Positions 1 through 11,375 of a DNA stretch of 64,000 nt are shown here, piece after piece (the first letter of the stretch is position 1; the number at the start of each line of letters is the position of its first letter). Source of the DNA: Callipepla californica brunnescens (Eukaryota; Chordata; Aves; Galliformes; Odontophoridae); contig JALIRH010000003.1 of assembly GCA_023055505.1 (NCBI GenBank), positions 2,037,501 through 2,101,500 on the forward strand, in the 5' to 3' direction. The notes beneath the pieces were generated by a model. The model saw only the letters and a program-made list of their open reading frames with translations, made no database searches and was not told the origin of the DNA. A program made the translations under genes and the position numbers.

Positions 1-494
1 TTTGCAGATGAAATAAAATGCAGCTTTTCACTGTGATTTCTTTGCTTTTATTTTTTTCTAAATCCCAGAACATAGATGTCATTTAATCTGGACTGTGGAA
101 CTTGACTTCAGAGCCACTGCATTTTATGTCTCAATTATAAAACAAATAGATATAAAATAGCAATTTATTTACATTAATTATAGTTCTGAACCGTAATATG
201 CCAAAGCCCTTCAGACTTGTGGGAGTACAGTGTTTAAATAAGTTTCCTCTTGTTTACAAAGACAACATTTAAGTCTTGTCTTTACTGAAATTACTTGTAT
301 TTTTATCATTAGATTAGTGCCTTGTTCTAAGATAGTATAATTTAATGATGGCAAAAAATGGTTGTTCAGTGTATATCCGTTATCAAAAAGTTTCATGAGG
401 AATGACTAACTAGAGACCTGGATGTAGTGGAAGACTGGATGTAATCTGCACGTCACCTTTATCTGATTAGTGAAATAGCCCACATCTTGCCCAG

Positions 495-562
495 ATGGAT
501 GAACATACCTCAGTCCATGGGTGCCATTTGGAGACCAGCAAGTGAAAGACATAACAGGGGAG
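495..562 (+). other. weak exon candidate (68 nt)
   Basis: A segment flanked by a moderate acceptor (CATCTTGCCCAG, ending at 494) and a consensus donor (GAG followed by GTAAGT at 563). The second frame is open throughout and the other two contain stops. I do not recognise the encoded peptide and there is no partner exon nearby. Splice-like pairs of this quality arise by chance in 64 kb, so this is only a pointer for RNA evidence. Confidence 0.12.
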
Positions 563-967
563 GTAAGTCGTACAGATCCAGCTTAGATCCACTGGAGTAA
601 ATCAGTGCAGGTGCAGCACCGCATAGATATGATTTGCTGTATCTCATGTTCAGAGTCATATTTTTAGTCTTTAGCATTGATCAAAGGTCATAAGCGTAAA
701 CTCTTTGACAAAAGATAAATTCACGACTTCTGAAGAAGGTACTATTTGGCTGTGTCAAAGCCTGCTGGGTTCAAATAGTTCTGCCCTGTGCTCCTTTGTC
801 TTCCAGATTACAGCACTCACAACATCCCTGATTCAGTTGGACCATGCTGGCTCCTGCACAGAACTTGGGTACTTTGTGTCATGCTCTTCAGAGCTAGTTG
901 TTTGCTTGAACATTTGAAAATATCTTGAATTTGGTGTTCCTCCTAAAACAATAGCCCTCACAGAATG

Positions 968-1354
968 CTAAACATAATATAAAAGCATATTCTGCTTTAC
1001 CAGTCCTTCAACTTCAAAGGCATGTGTCCATAGCACTTGACTGGCTTCAATGTACATTGCTGATGCAATCTGACTGTGTGCCTCACTGTAGTACTTAATG
1101 GTACTTAAACTGAATTCGCCATGTCTGCTATTGCTTCTTTTCACAAAGCTGACCTTAGCATAAATATTTTCAATTTTCCGTCTCAAGGAAAATCCTTCTG
1201 TACAAGGATTTCTCACTTCCAAGCCATATTGGAACTCAGAAAACATTGATATTAGCACCATTTTTCCAAAAGAATCTCTAATCATTACATCGCTGACACA
1301 GAACCTACCCAGAAGGGCAAAATAGGTCAGAAGTTCCATATTAATGTGCAGCAT
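968..1354 (-). other. unassigned open reading frame, 128 codons
   Basis: On the minus strand an ATG-started frame runs 128 codons to a stop. The same frame stays open for about 20 more codons upstream, to roughly 1420. The predicted product is of mixed composition rather than low complexity: a hydrophobic start, then a middle and C-terminal part with basic and aromatic residues. I match it to no family. A pyrimidine-rich acceptor-like sequence (reading TTTGTTCTGCTGGCCTATAG on the minus strand) lies just upstream, at 1362 and above. In DNA this AT-rich an open frame of this length is unusual but can occur by chance. It could be a pseudogene piece, an exon or noise. Confidence 0.13.
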
Positions 1355-1929
1355 TTTCCACCTATAGGCCAGCAGAACAAATAAGAAAAGGTCATCGCAA
1401 TTTAAACTTGTGTTGTTGCCACCTGTTCAGATGCCAGCACGTTGTTCAGCTACATGTTAGTGAGCATCAGTGTTGTTCTCTTTACTTAGTGGTGCTTTAA
1501 ATCTTGTAGTAATTACTGTTCAGAACTGTAAGCAGCAATGCAAGACATAAAACAGTAGCAGTTCAGACACCTAGCTTTTACCACAAATTCATTTCTACTG
1601 ATTTCTTCAAAAGAAAACTGTCACTAATCAATTTCCTGACTGATGCTTTATATATTCATAATGGAGGAGTATATTGCCAGAGGAAATTTTTTAATTTTTG
1701 GAGGTATTTCCATTCAGGAAGCTGGAGATTTTTTTTTTAAACCTGCACTTATTTTTCTCGGGTTTCGTTCTCCCACCTCACAAAGAATTCTTTTAGGTGA
1801 ACAATTTCAATACCAATCTATGTTTCAGAAACCAATACCACTTTTAAAGTAATTAAAACATTTCTTTTTCAGACTTTTCTTTAAAAGCTGATCTTATGAA
1901 TCTCTTGGTTATTAGCTTGTTTGTTGCAA

Positions 1930-1967
1930 AATAATGATAATAATAATGATAATGAAATAAAAAAACA
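1930..1967 (+). repeat. GATAAT/AAT microsatellite
   Basis: Short imperfect array of AATGAT and AAT units grading into an A-rich end. It is low-complexity sequence with no coding potential. Confidence 0.7.
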
Positions 1968-3420
1968 TTGCAGCATTATGATTCTGTAGGTGTTTTATAT
2001 GTCATTAAGTACATTTTAGAGGTTTAGCTATTAAGCTAATCTCTGAGTAAGAAGACGTGGAATATTAAAGGAAGCATTTTGGAACTGTAAATAAACATGT
2101 TTGGAGCAATCTAGTTGAAGAGCAGAAAGATAAAAATGGTTATAAAAATCTAATTAACATTTTAACAGTAAAAAGCTTGCTGCTCTAATACCACAAGAGG
2201 ATAGTCTCAGACAGTAGATAAAATTAAATATTCCCATGTGGGTTTCCAGCGGATGAAACACTGCTATCAATATTTAATGGAATGTGTCAGAATTTACCTT
2301 CATTTGAAAGAATGCAAATAAAGGTTACCATAGAAATCACCTTGACAGAATATCACACAAAATGCAACACAAACTACTCCTGAAGCAATCTCTGAGGAGT
2401 AAGTAAAATCTTTGTCTGTACCTTTTCATGTAGTCTCTTGACAGGAAGGAGAAAAGGCTTTTGTGTGTGAATGTGTGTAAATATACATTATGATGCATAT
2501 TAACTATTAATGTTACATAAGAGAAATAAAAAACTTTATATATTTCAAACACTTTCACATTGCAGATGCATGGGCTCACATCAGCACAGCAGTAAATAGT
2601 AGCAGTGAATAAGTAGCTAACTTAAAATGTCTCCATAATGTTTTGAGACACCTAGTTGTGTGTGTCACGTGCTAAAATTCTTGCGTCAATTTTGATGGCG
2701 AGCTTCGTATACTTTTTCTGTCATAAAAGTACTCTCCATCACCAGCTTGCATTTAATCTTTCACTATTTAATTATGTTCATGTTCACAAAACATTGAAAT
2801 TTTCATTATTAGAATGAATTTTGTACCCATCACTTCTCCTCCACAAGAAAGCTGTATATTCTTAAAGGCCTTTCTTCACAAGAAGCTATTTATAAATCAA
2901 CAAAATTTGGCAGTTCAAGAACTAGCTATATGTCTATCCAGCCAATTTTGCAGTGTCTGTATCCAGAAGATGCAATCCCTCCCATACTTGCTTTTGAGAT
3001 CTTTTTATTATTGCTATGGACTTGAACTGAGCTCCTTAACATATTTAGGATATGCATGGTTCCCCTCAGCTTCTCAGAGGCAGTCCTATCTTAAAAGTAA
3101 TTAAGTGCTCTTTGACTACTGAAGAACATAAATTGATCCAAAGTTCTTCATACATACAAATACATATAAACTTATATATAACATTTCTTCTCTTTTGTGC
3201 CTGAGAGAGTTTGAAGGTAATTTGTGATGATAACATTTGCCTCTTCTGTAAGTTATTCTGAAATAGTTTAGAAAATATTTATGACATATGCGCGTGGAAT
3301 CTTATCTGCAATGCAGAGCCTCTTGTGTTCTCCTTACTCACATTTGAAACTGGTAGTGTATGTAACTACCTGATAAACCAATACATATAGATATTGATAA
3401 TGTGAAATAGCATTATGCAA

Positions 3421-3436
3421 ATATATATATATATAT
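3421..3436. repeat. (AT)8 dinucleotide repeat
   Basis: Eight uninterrupted AT units. A short simple repeat that may vary in length. Confidence 0.85.
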
Positions 3437-3697
3437 GGAATCTGGTGTTTTCTTGCTGCCTTTTGGAGGCTATATGTGCATTCAGGTAACATAGTCAAAC
3501 GTACTGCATTACAATATTTACAGTAAAGAGAGAAAATAAGAAAATAATTGCTTAGGACGCAACAGTAATCCATATGTACATTGAATTAACTTTTCCTCTT
3601 TAAAATGACAGTGTCTATTCATTGTTCACTATATTTAAACAAAAGGAAAAAATGGTTCAGACATTCATATTGGTGTCATGAAGGATTTAATAAAATA

Positions 3698-4330
3698 ACA
3701 GAATCATCAAGGTTGGAAAAGAATATGCTCAAGTAACTGTATCTTCATGTAATGAAAGTCTCAGAACTGAACACAGTATTTGAGATGCAGTCTCATCAGT
3801 GCCATTTGCAAGGGGACAATATCTTCCTTGGTCCTGTTGGCCACATTATTTTTGATACAGGCCAGGATGTCTTTGGCCTTCTAAAACACCCGGGCATACA
3901 GCTAACTCATATCCAGCCAGCTGTCAACCAGCACCCTCTGGTCTTTTTCAGCTTTCTAGCCACCATACCTAAGCCTCTATTGCTTTATAGGGTTGTTATG
4001 ACCCAAGTGAAGCACCTAGGAATTAACCTTGTTGAATACCATGAGACTGATTGCAGCCCAGCGATCCAGACTATTCATTTGCCTCTGTAAAACCTGCCTA
4101 CAGGTTACAGATTACATTCCCACTTAATTTGTACTCATGTACAAATTTATTGCTGGTGCTCTTGATCCTCACTCAAATCACTGATAAAAATGTTGAATTG
4201 CCCCCAGTGGAATGCCGCTGGTGACTGGCCACAAACTGGATTGAACTGCATGTGCTATGATTCTTGGAGCTCAGAAGCCCAGCCTGTTCACCTCCCAGCA
4301 AAATGTACCTCACCATCTGTACCAACTCAC
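3698..4330 (-). mobile_element. CR1 LINE fragment, internally deleted
   Basis: The left edge carries the inverted CR1 3' end (AGAATCATCAAGGTTGGAAA, the reverse complement of the usual tail). Within about 60 bases the sequence jumps to a much more internal region. From about 3765 it follows the reverse-transcriptase part of ORF2 read on the minus strand: the CTGAACACAGTATT block, then GGCCACATTATTTTTGATACAGGCC, then the part preceding the conserved [13 protein letters not shown] region. Several hundred bases of the C-terminal coding region and 3' UTR seen in the 17.5-kb and 62.3-kb copies are missing, so an internal deletion has occurred. Homology fades near 4330. Stops and indels make it non-functional. 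Confidence 0.8.
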
Positions 4331-5002
4331 CATCAAGCTACAATAATAAAGCATGAAATCAACAGCCATTCCTCCTACTGTAGCAAGGTCTAGAACAGTA
4401 TGAAGCTGAAAAGAAGGGAAAAGAGATAGTATCTAGGAAGAAGATTCTTCCATTAAAAAAATATTCAGTATTTGTTCCTTCAAGACAGAGGATCTCAGTG
4501 GAGCCTAGTAGGCTTTCTGCCACTAAACTTCAGTATTTTCTTCTCAAATTCTGTTTGAATGTGTCATAAACCAAAGCAAGATTCAAGCTTTCCTGCTGCA
4601 GGAATACACACACTCTATGTTATACAAGAATACATGATAAGAATGGCAGCAGATCATGTCTTTTCACACACGTGAGTGTAATTATTGCATTGTTATTTTT
4701 GTTCATCATAGCTCTGCTCTACAGTCTTTTAAAGGCAAATAGTATTTCTCTGATTCTGACTTAAATTTTCAGGCTTTTTGATAACATTTACATCTACATG
4801 AAATTTAAAACCCTTGTTACTGGCTAAGGAGCATCCTATAACTACTACTGCACATCACTGAGGTACTAGATGATGCTACTGACACTGTGTTATCTGAAAA
4901 TACCAATGGTATTTCAGTCTTAAAAATATGATTCTTTCATAAAATGTCCAAGCAATGTTAGGGTCTTGTTGCTTGCTTTTTTAGGCTCAGATAAACAGAA
5001 TC
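4331..5002. other. non-coding, nothing recognised
   Basis: AT-rich unique sequence between two CR1 remnants, with no open frame of note, no simple repeat and no motif that I can support. Confidence 0.5.
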
Positions 5003-5290
5003 ACTAGAAACATAGAATGGCTTGGGTTAGAAGGGACCTCAAAAATATTTCGTTACGACTATATGCCGTGGACAGGGCTGCCAGCCACTAGATCAGTCTG
5101 CTCAGGAGCCCACCAAGCCTGGCCTTGAGCACCTTCAAGGATGGGGCATCCACATCTTCTCTGGGTAACCTATTCCACTGCTTCACCACTCTCTGAGAGA
5201 ATTACTTAAATCTTTGTAGACATCAAACCATATTTCTTTCTGAACTTCAACAAATTTTCACGTACTGCTCCTCTTCTCACACTTGGTACA
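5003..5290 (-). mobile_element. CR1 LINE 3' fragment (old)
   Basis: Minus-strand CR1 3' end. The left edge reads CATAGAATGGCTTGGGTTAG AAGGGACCT in two blocks. It is followed by the recognisable order of the inverted 3' UTR and ORF2 C-terminus: a CAGCCACTAGATCAG block, CACCAAGCCTGGCCTTGAGC, GGATGGGGCATCCACA and CTCTGGGTAACCTATTCCA. Divergence grows towards 5290, where homology is lost. It is strongly 5'-truncated, as most CR1 copies are. Confidence 0.85.
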
Positions 5291-6161
5291 TGCACAACCT
5301 GAATCAAAGCTGTGTATACAACAAAACAAAACAACTTTCTTGACATGCCATTTTCCTAAGCAAGGAAGCACTTGAAAATTCACAGGAAAGTTTTCACATG
5401 AGATCAGATAAATTTTGTATAATTAAGGGTAATTCAAAGACATTTCTGAATCTATGTGGTTTTATGTAGATGATATCTTTGGACTCATCAAATTTGTCCT
5501 AGTGCATAATGAACTGAGTGCTTTGTACTCCTTCTAAAATGCTGAACTTATTACAAAATGTAGATGAAAACCTTTATGTCAGCTTTGAAGTGAACTTGCA
5601 CATAGACAGTATCATCATACCTAGATCAATAGTCCTCTCTACACATTAAAAACAAAAATAACTTCACTATACACCTTGCAATATATTATGCATTGTTTTC
5701 TTCATTTTACTTAGATAGGTATTGGTACTTTCTTTTAGTTGAGAGGACGGGCAAAAGGCTCCAGGCTAGTTCTGCAATCAATGCTAATGCTGCTCTTTAG
5801 ACAGCTTGAAATAAGACCAGTCTGCTCCTTTGGAGTCAAAGATCGTGGAGCCATAATACTAACATCTCCCAGTACACAGCTCTCTGTTGTCTTAGCTAAA
5901 CTTTCAGACTTGTGGGAAGGAAAAAAATATAGCCATTATGTTCTTTGGATAAATGTTCTTGCACTTTCAGTTACTATTACTTTCCAAGAAACACAATTCA
6001 GTTCTAGCATACTACAGTATAAGCTGCGTGTGCAGAATACCAAGCAATTTACCTGGTGATTCAAGAAAATTACTGCTTTATTTTTTGATCAAAACTAAAA
6101 AGAAAATTTCTCATGGGTGTATATTTTGTCTCAGGTGTTGGTTGCAGCTGAAGCAAAGATG
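5291..6161. other. non-coding, nothing recognised
   Basis: Unique AT-rich sequence leading up to the LTR insertion. A 106-codon plus-strand open frame (5739-6059) has no recognisable domain and overlaps a second open frame, which points to chance. Confidence 0.5.
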
Positions 6162-6166
6162 CAAAC
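6162..6166. repeat. LTR target-site duplication, left copy
   Basis: The pentanucleotide CAAAC lies immediately before the LTR 5' end and is repeated exactly at 6742-6746. A 5-bp duplication is the size produced by ERVL-type integrases and some other retroviral integrases. Confidence 0.85.
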
Positions 6167-6368
6167 TGTCATGGTTTTATGATTTTTGGTACTGGTATTC
6201 CACATCATAACATCATGTATTGCATTAGGAGTTAAAGAGCTAATACTCCAGCTCCATAGATCATTGATAATTCCAGGTATACCTGCCTCAGAAGAGAAGA
6301 AGCACTACATTCCCCAGAGGACTTTGCGATGCTTTGTATTTTTACGTGTTTTCCGCTCAGAGGGAACA

Positions 6369-6378
6369 GATAAAAACC
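6369..6378 (+). promoter_or_regulatory. TATA-like box in LTR
   Basis: GATAAAAACC lies about 200 bases into the LTR, where the U3 promoter is expected, followed by a CpG-containing GC-richer segment. Position and sequence suggest a decayed or weak TATA box. Activity cannot be judged from sequence. Confidence 0.4.
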
Positions 6379-6574
6379 CTCAGCGGTCACGGGATACTTT
6401 TTTTCCTTCGGGATCGACTCAGCAGTGGGTGCTCGCTGCCGTATCGCCTTCAGCGTTAGCGTAAGGCCTTCGGTTTATCGGACACTCTCTCTTGCTCATT
6501 TTATTTGATTCATTAGCCTCAATTCCAATTATATTGTATTATATTCTGTTATTTTGCTTTCTGATATCTTATTT

Positions 6575-6580
6575 AGTAAA
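6575..6580 (+). terminator. possible LTR polyadenylation signal
   Basis: AGTAAA, a known variant of AATAAA, lies about 200 bases downstream of the TATA-like box and before the pyrimidine-rich U5-like part. Note that AATAAA also occurs on the opposite strand (TTTATT at 6500-6505), so the orientation is not settled by this motif alone. Confidence 0.3.
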
Positions 6581-6741
6581 CTAGCCTTCCTCCTCAGATC
6601 GTTGCCACTGTTTTGTTTCTAGGCCCATCTCCCTTTTCCCTTTTCCCTTTTTTCCTTGCCCTTTCCTGGGGCTTGGGTCCGTGGGTCCCCCGCACCGATC
6701 GTCACGGAACCGGGCCAATCCAGCCCGGTAAACCGTTGACA

Positions 6742-6746
6742 CAAAC
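6742..6746. repeat. LTR target-site duplication, right copy
   Basis: CAAAC, identical to 6162-6166, directly follows the LTR terminus TGACA. Confidence 0.85.
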
Positions 6747-7164
6747 TCACCTAAAATCTGAAAGTAATCTGAGAGGAAAATAATTGATTCGTCTTGTTGT
6801 AATCCTCACCAGAACATGGAATTGTTTCAAATAATGGCTAAATCCTAGGTGTGTGGAAGTCAAAATGCTCATCAGCAATATTCTCAGGTAAATGTATGTT
6901 CCAGAATAAAGACCAAATAACCCTTTCCATTATGAATCTATAACAAATGCACAGCAAATTATTCACAGAAACTGGTCATTATGGAATAATATTATATGAA
7001 TATTTTGTCAAAACAAGGTTGTCAAATGTGATGCTGAATCTGCAGGTGAACTGTGCACTTATGGAGGAGAAGCTAGATAACAGAAAGGTTTTTTTCAGAT
7101 GACAATGGATACAAACTCCTATGTAAAAGTCAAATGGCTGTGACAGCTGGTCAGATCCAACTCA
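6747..7164. other. non-coding, nothing recognised
   Basis: Unique AT-rich sequence between the LTR and the next CR1 fragment, with no supported feature. Confidence 0.5.
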
Positions 7165-7440
7165 AATCAAAGAATTGTTGAATCACAGAATCACACATTC
7201 ATAGAATATCCTGAGTTGAAAGTGACCTATAAGCATCAAGTCCAACTCCTTGTTCCATGCTGGACCACTCAAAAATCAAATTGTATGTCTAAGAGTGTTG
7301 CTTCCTGAACTCCAGCAATTTTATATCATGTGGACTTCCCTGGGGATTCTGTTCCAGCACCCAACTACTTTCTTGGTGAAGAGCCTCTCCTAATATCCAA
7401 TCTGAATCTCCTCTAACACAGCTAAATGAGTAAACTGGTG
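7165..7440 (-). mobile_element. CR1 LINE 3' fragment (old)
   Basis: An inverted CR1 tail (AATCACAGAATCACACATTC, then ATAGAATATCCTGAGTTGAA) is followed by AGTCCAACTCCTTGTTCCAT, GACTTCCCTGGGGATTCTGT and CCTAATATCCAATCTGAATC, in CR1 order. Homology stops near 7425-7440 and resumes near 7735, so this and the next fragment are probably one original copy. Confidence 0.82.
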
Positions 7441-7734
7441 TTCTAATCACCTAGTCTTATGTGTCTTTATAGCTGACACTCACCCTCATGTCCATTCAGA
7501 AATTTTTCAGATACAAGCTTCCCTTCAACAGCAGGAAGCAGGTGGCAGGTGCTGGAAATTCTGCAGTTCCTTATGCAATCAGAGCTTGGAGCAGAGCTGG
7601 TTCTTTCCTAATATTACTGTGTCCCAAATATCCCAAAATCCCTCTGAGAAATCAGGTCCAGTATTTGACCATTCAGATGGTGTTTTTATTTGTACTGTAT
7701 ACCAATTTGAAATTTACTGTGCTGTGACTGCAAC
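7441..7734. other. spacer interrupting a CR1 copy
   Basis: About 290 bases separate two CR1 pieces that are in the same orientation and correct order. I recognise no repeat in the spacer and see no clear target duplication at its edges. It may be a nested insertion of an unknown element or a diverged CR1 subfamily segment. Confidence 0.35.
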
Positions 7735-7880
7735 CATTGCCTGACATCCTTTTGGTGGAGGACAGAAACCTGGCTCTGTGCTTGGTTCCACTCAGGTAAC
7801 TGAAGACAGCAAGTATATACTCCCTTAGCCTTCTGTTCTCCATGTTAAACAAATCCAGCTGTCTCAGCATCCCCTTAGAC
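7735..7880 (-). mobile_element. CR1 LINE ORF2 C-terminal fragment
   Basis: Read on the minus strand, this encodes the familiar CR1 ORF2 C-terminal stretch: MLRQLDLFNMENRRLRE matches the family's [17 protein letters not shown] segment, followed by a degraded remainder. It continues the 7165-7440 fragment. The encoded frame is too short and diverged to be functional. Confidence 0.72.
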
Positions 7881-10800
7881 AACAAATTTCACACTGTACT
7901 TAAACTTCTTCCGCTTCCTGCATATCCACTTCTCTGTGAGTGCTGCTGAACTCAAATAGGAATCGAACATAAATTATACATCAAAATGAGCATACAGTGA
8001 CACAGGAAGTCAAAGACCTGAATATATGACTTTCTTTCCTCAGGTAACAATGATCAGGATTTTCTGAGAGTCTTCCTACTTTATGCTGCAAAGACAAGTC
8101 TGTTAACTTCCATTTATTCAGTACAGCATTTTATAAGAATCAGTAAAAATAAAGTATCTTCAAACTTCATAAAGCTTTGTATTTTAATAGTAAAAATGAT
8201 CATTGTAAAAGCATTATTAAATGCATGCTACAGCAAAACAGCACTGTTATTTGTATGAAGTTGAACCCAATAATAGAGCTTCCTATGACTGCTGAAAGAT
8301 TTATTTTCAGGCTCATTTACCCTTGGACTGATAGAAAAGCTTCACAGAATTCTCAACCTAAAACGGCTTTGGAATATCAATGTACACTCAAGGGAATGAA
8401 GAAAGAAGAGCAAAAGCAAGGCTGAACTGTAACTTCACTTGAGTAGGAGCAGGTACCTGAATTAATTTCTTGCTGCTAAGCAAGAACATAAACTAAACTA
8501 ATCAAGGGGGGATAAAAAGGTTGGGTTTTAAGTTGAACTTCAAATTCAGATTTAATCCAAATACTCTGAAGTTAAAGCAAAATGGATGTCCTGAAATTAA
8601 ATGCTGCATTCTGTGTGCACAAGTCATTAATTGCAGCTGCAAACAGTTGAAATTGTCTCTAAAGCATCATGAGAGAGAAGAGTAAGAAAAGAACATTTTT
8701 AGTTGGGTATAAGAAAAAGATGCAAATGATAATGTACTGGGTCATCTAATAATAATAAATATCCCATATCTGCCATATATCATGAAGCAGGGTGTTATAT
8801 TTTCCTGAAGTCGAGTCCAGCACTGGGTTTCATCTTCAGGCTTGTCAAAGGGGATTGCAGTTCTGTAATTGTGGAAAAAGTAGCAGTGATTTTAGTTGTG
8901 CTCAGAACTGCAAACCATTCTTCTTTGCAATCTAAACAACTTCTATGAGTCCCACAGTCTGAACACAGACTACAGTTACACAAAAATGTATACATGTCAG
9001 GCTGTCTTCTTGTCTGACTGAAGATATTTGGAGACAGAAAGCTAAATCTTTGCTGGAAGAAGGCCCAATGAGGACACATCTACTGGATAGCTCAGTTGTT
9101 TAAAAAGACATCTTATTCATATAAACATACAGAAAACACGTTTAAGTTTGCATATAAACTTCAAGTAATAGAAGTGAATGTATACCTCATTGTTCTGATC
9201 TCCCATTTGCCATGTCTGGCATCAATCTCCGACATAATGTTTTTCATAATCTTTGCTGAAATTCTGCTCTTCACCCTAAGAAAGGATTTTGTTTACCTGC
9301 AAGTGGCAGCTCCTTGGCCTTGTTACAATGACTTTCCGCGTCACTGTCAAATTGAGCAGCAGACTGAGAAGGCCCAGCTCATAGGAGTGCCTTGGGCATA
9401 GACAGGCCAGCATGGTTCTCCCCTTTGACACAAAGAGCAGGGCCTGATCTCATCTCCAACATCTCCAACTTGCTGCATCTGCTTCTTTGTGCCCATAATT
9501 AGAGCATATCTGAAGATATCCAGTGCCCTAAAAAACACTTTATTGCAGATAAATAACACAACTTTTTTCTCCTTTGGATTTCAGCAAAAGAGAGGTCCTA
9601 CAAAGACATATTCTCTCCCCTAAGCTCTTTCTCTTGTGCATTGTCTGATTGATGATACTAGTTTGTTGCACTACACAGGAAAGTTTCAAAGTTACCCTGC
9701 CTGAAACGCTATTTGTATGAACAATAGTGTATCTGACTTTCCAAAATACCCATGATGAAAAGTGAGTTTGATAGTTTGTGTTTTCCCAGACACTCATTGT
9801 GAATAATTAAAAATAAATAAAATAAAATAAAATAAAATAAAATAAAATAAAGGTGTTTTAATGCAAGAAGAAAGTTATATTGAATGTTATATGAGGAGAA
9901 GATTGTTTTTCTGCTACAGAAACAGGAGATAAGAATGAATCAGAAAACAACTCCTTTTTAAGCAGGAAATACGGTGGCTATCTTTGCCAGAGAATGGTAG
10001 AAACCTTGGCTTTTCCCCTATGTGGCATAAGTCAGTATCCCTGCTACAAGGAAACAAATACATATATATATATGGAAAAATTAGGAAGTGGTCATTCCTG
10101 AAGTCAGAATGGCAAGACTCATTATATGGCAGTGCAGGTGTGCAGTCTTAAATGTGATGAAATGGCTAGAATGAATGAAAGGTCTTCAGATAAACTGGAT
10201 TTTATATGAAAACTAGAAAGGACCTAAAAAACTTCAATCAATTACATAAAACAGAAGGTCTAAAGTCTCACAACAGTGCTAAAAGTCTCACATGCTAAAA
10301 AGGATCTCTTTCCTAAAATTCTGACTTTCATTGAGTACCACTGAATGTATATAAAAAAATCCTTCCATAGATTCATGATATGCTTCTCCATTGAATTTTA
10401 CCTTGAAACTTACACTCTTCAAAACAGTAGCTTCATGTGTTTTGAGTATTCATTATGTGCAAATATTTTGTAACAAATAGATTCACAAAACTTCTGTGTA
10501 CCATCTTTTTCTAAAACAGGCTGAAGAATATTGGTTAACACCAGTGAAAACAAATGTAGGATATAGGAACCACAATTCTAGCCCATTTCCTCTTATAACT
10601 TCTGAAAATACCCATAAAGCTATCTTATAATAATAGTGCATGGAGAGGAATCCCATCAGAATGGCCCACTTTAGAAAATTATTTTATTTTAGACATTTGT
10701 TTAATTATTAACTGCACAGTGAAATGGGTTGGGGCAGATTTTAATCTTCTGAGTAAACAGTTTCAGCCTGTGGAGCCAGTGATCTTCTGCCAAGGTCCCT

Positions 10801-11375
10801 GTAACACTGATTCATGTGGTTTAATGAATTTTAGACAGAAGTTCTGAAAACCTTTTCTTTCTGATTTTGAACTTTGAATTTTAATTAATAAAAATATTTG
10901 AAAACAAATGCTTAGAGTATGATTATTTAGTGAGCAGAAAGCCTCCAGTTCATTAAGCTTATTATTCTTTATAATGAAATCAGATAGAAAGCTAATGGAT
11001 AAAAACTACTACTACAAAAAAGCAGTTCTTGAGGATTTAGCAAGATAAAATATGCTTTCAGGATTCAGTTCTTCCAATGCAAACTACTAGATAAATGCAT
11101 TCAAAAACACATAATTTTATTTAAACGCTAACTTTTCAGTGAAGAGGTCTGCTATTCTGTTCAAGTCAGTCCAGGAAGCTCTTAATCACATTTCACTTCC
11201 ATCTACAGTCTAAATAAAAGCATTTTGCTTTTTAAATATGTGCATTGGAAAGAGGGAAGGATTTTTTTTCTTACTCACCTGTTTTGGAACGAACATGAAA
11301 GCATGCACAAAAGCTGCATTTTTCACACCAAATATGAAGTGTTTGCCTTAAGAAAGCTCTGAACTGCTCATATGA
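7881..11375. other. non-coding, nothing recognised
   Basis: AT-rich unique sequence, with an AAATA microsatellite as the only clear feature. Several open frames of 70-101 codons occur on both strands and overlap each other (for example 9096-9401 and 9347-9797). None has a recognisable motif. Confidence 0.5.
9809..9852 (+). repeat. (AAATA)n microsatellite
   Basis: About eight AAATA units, with a four-base AAAT variant near the start. There is no adjacent recognisable retroelement that would make it a poly(A)-derived tail. Confidence 0.9.

Larger units (their letters stand above)
1..3697. other. AT-rich non-coding stretch
   Basis: No gene or interspersed repeat is recognised here. The stretch is AT-rich, with stop codons in every frame over most of its length. 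It contains a short GAT/AAT microsatellite, an (AT)8 run, one weak splice-flanked exon candidate and one unassigned minus-strand open frame, each listed separately. No CpG island or RNA gene is visible. Confidence 0.6.
6167..6741 (+). mobile_element. solo LTR of an endogenous retrovirus
   Basis: A 575-bp element begins TGTCATGGTTTT and ends CCGTTGACA. Its termini form the short inverted repeat TGTCA/TGACA, and it is flanked by the identical pentanucleotide CAAAC on both sides. Base use differs sharply from the surroundings: CpG-containing blocks, a CCCTTTT-type pyrimidine tract at about 6627-6660 and a GC-rich 3' end. No internal retroviral sequence, primer-binding site or second LTR adjoins it, so this is a solo LTR left by recombination between the two LTRs of a provirus. 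The plus orientation is inferred from the TGTCATGG start, a TATA-like GATAAAAACC and a downstream AGTAAA. The 5-bp duplication and terminal sequence suit an avian ERVL-like family, but I cannot name it. Confidence 0.85.

Noticed and set aside
10205..10375. Possible CR1 piece beginning AGAAAGGACCT
   Set aside because: Only a few bases match the CR1 3' region and the following order is not maintained.
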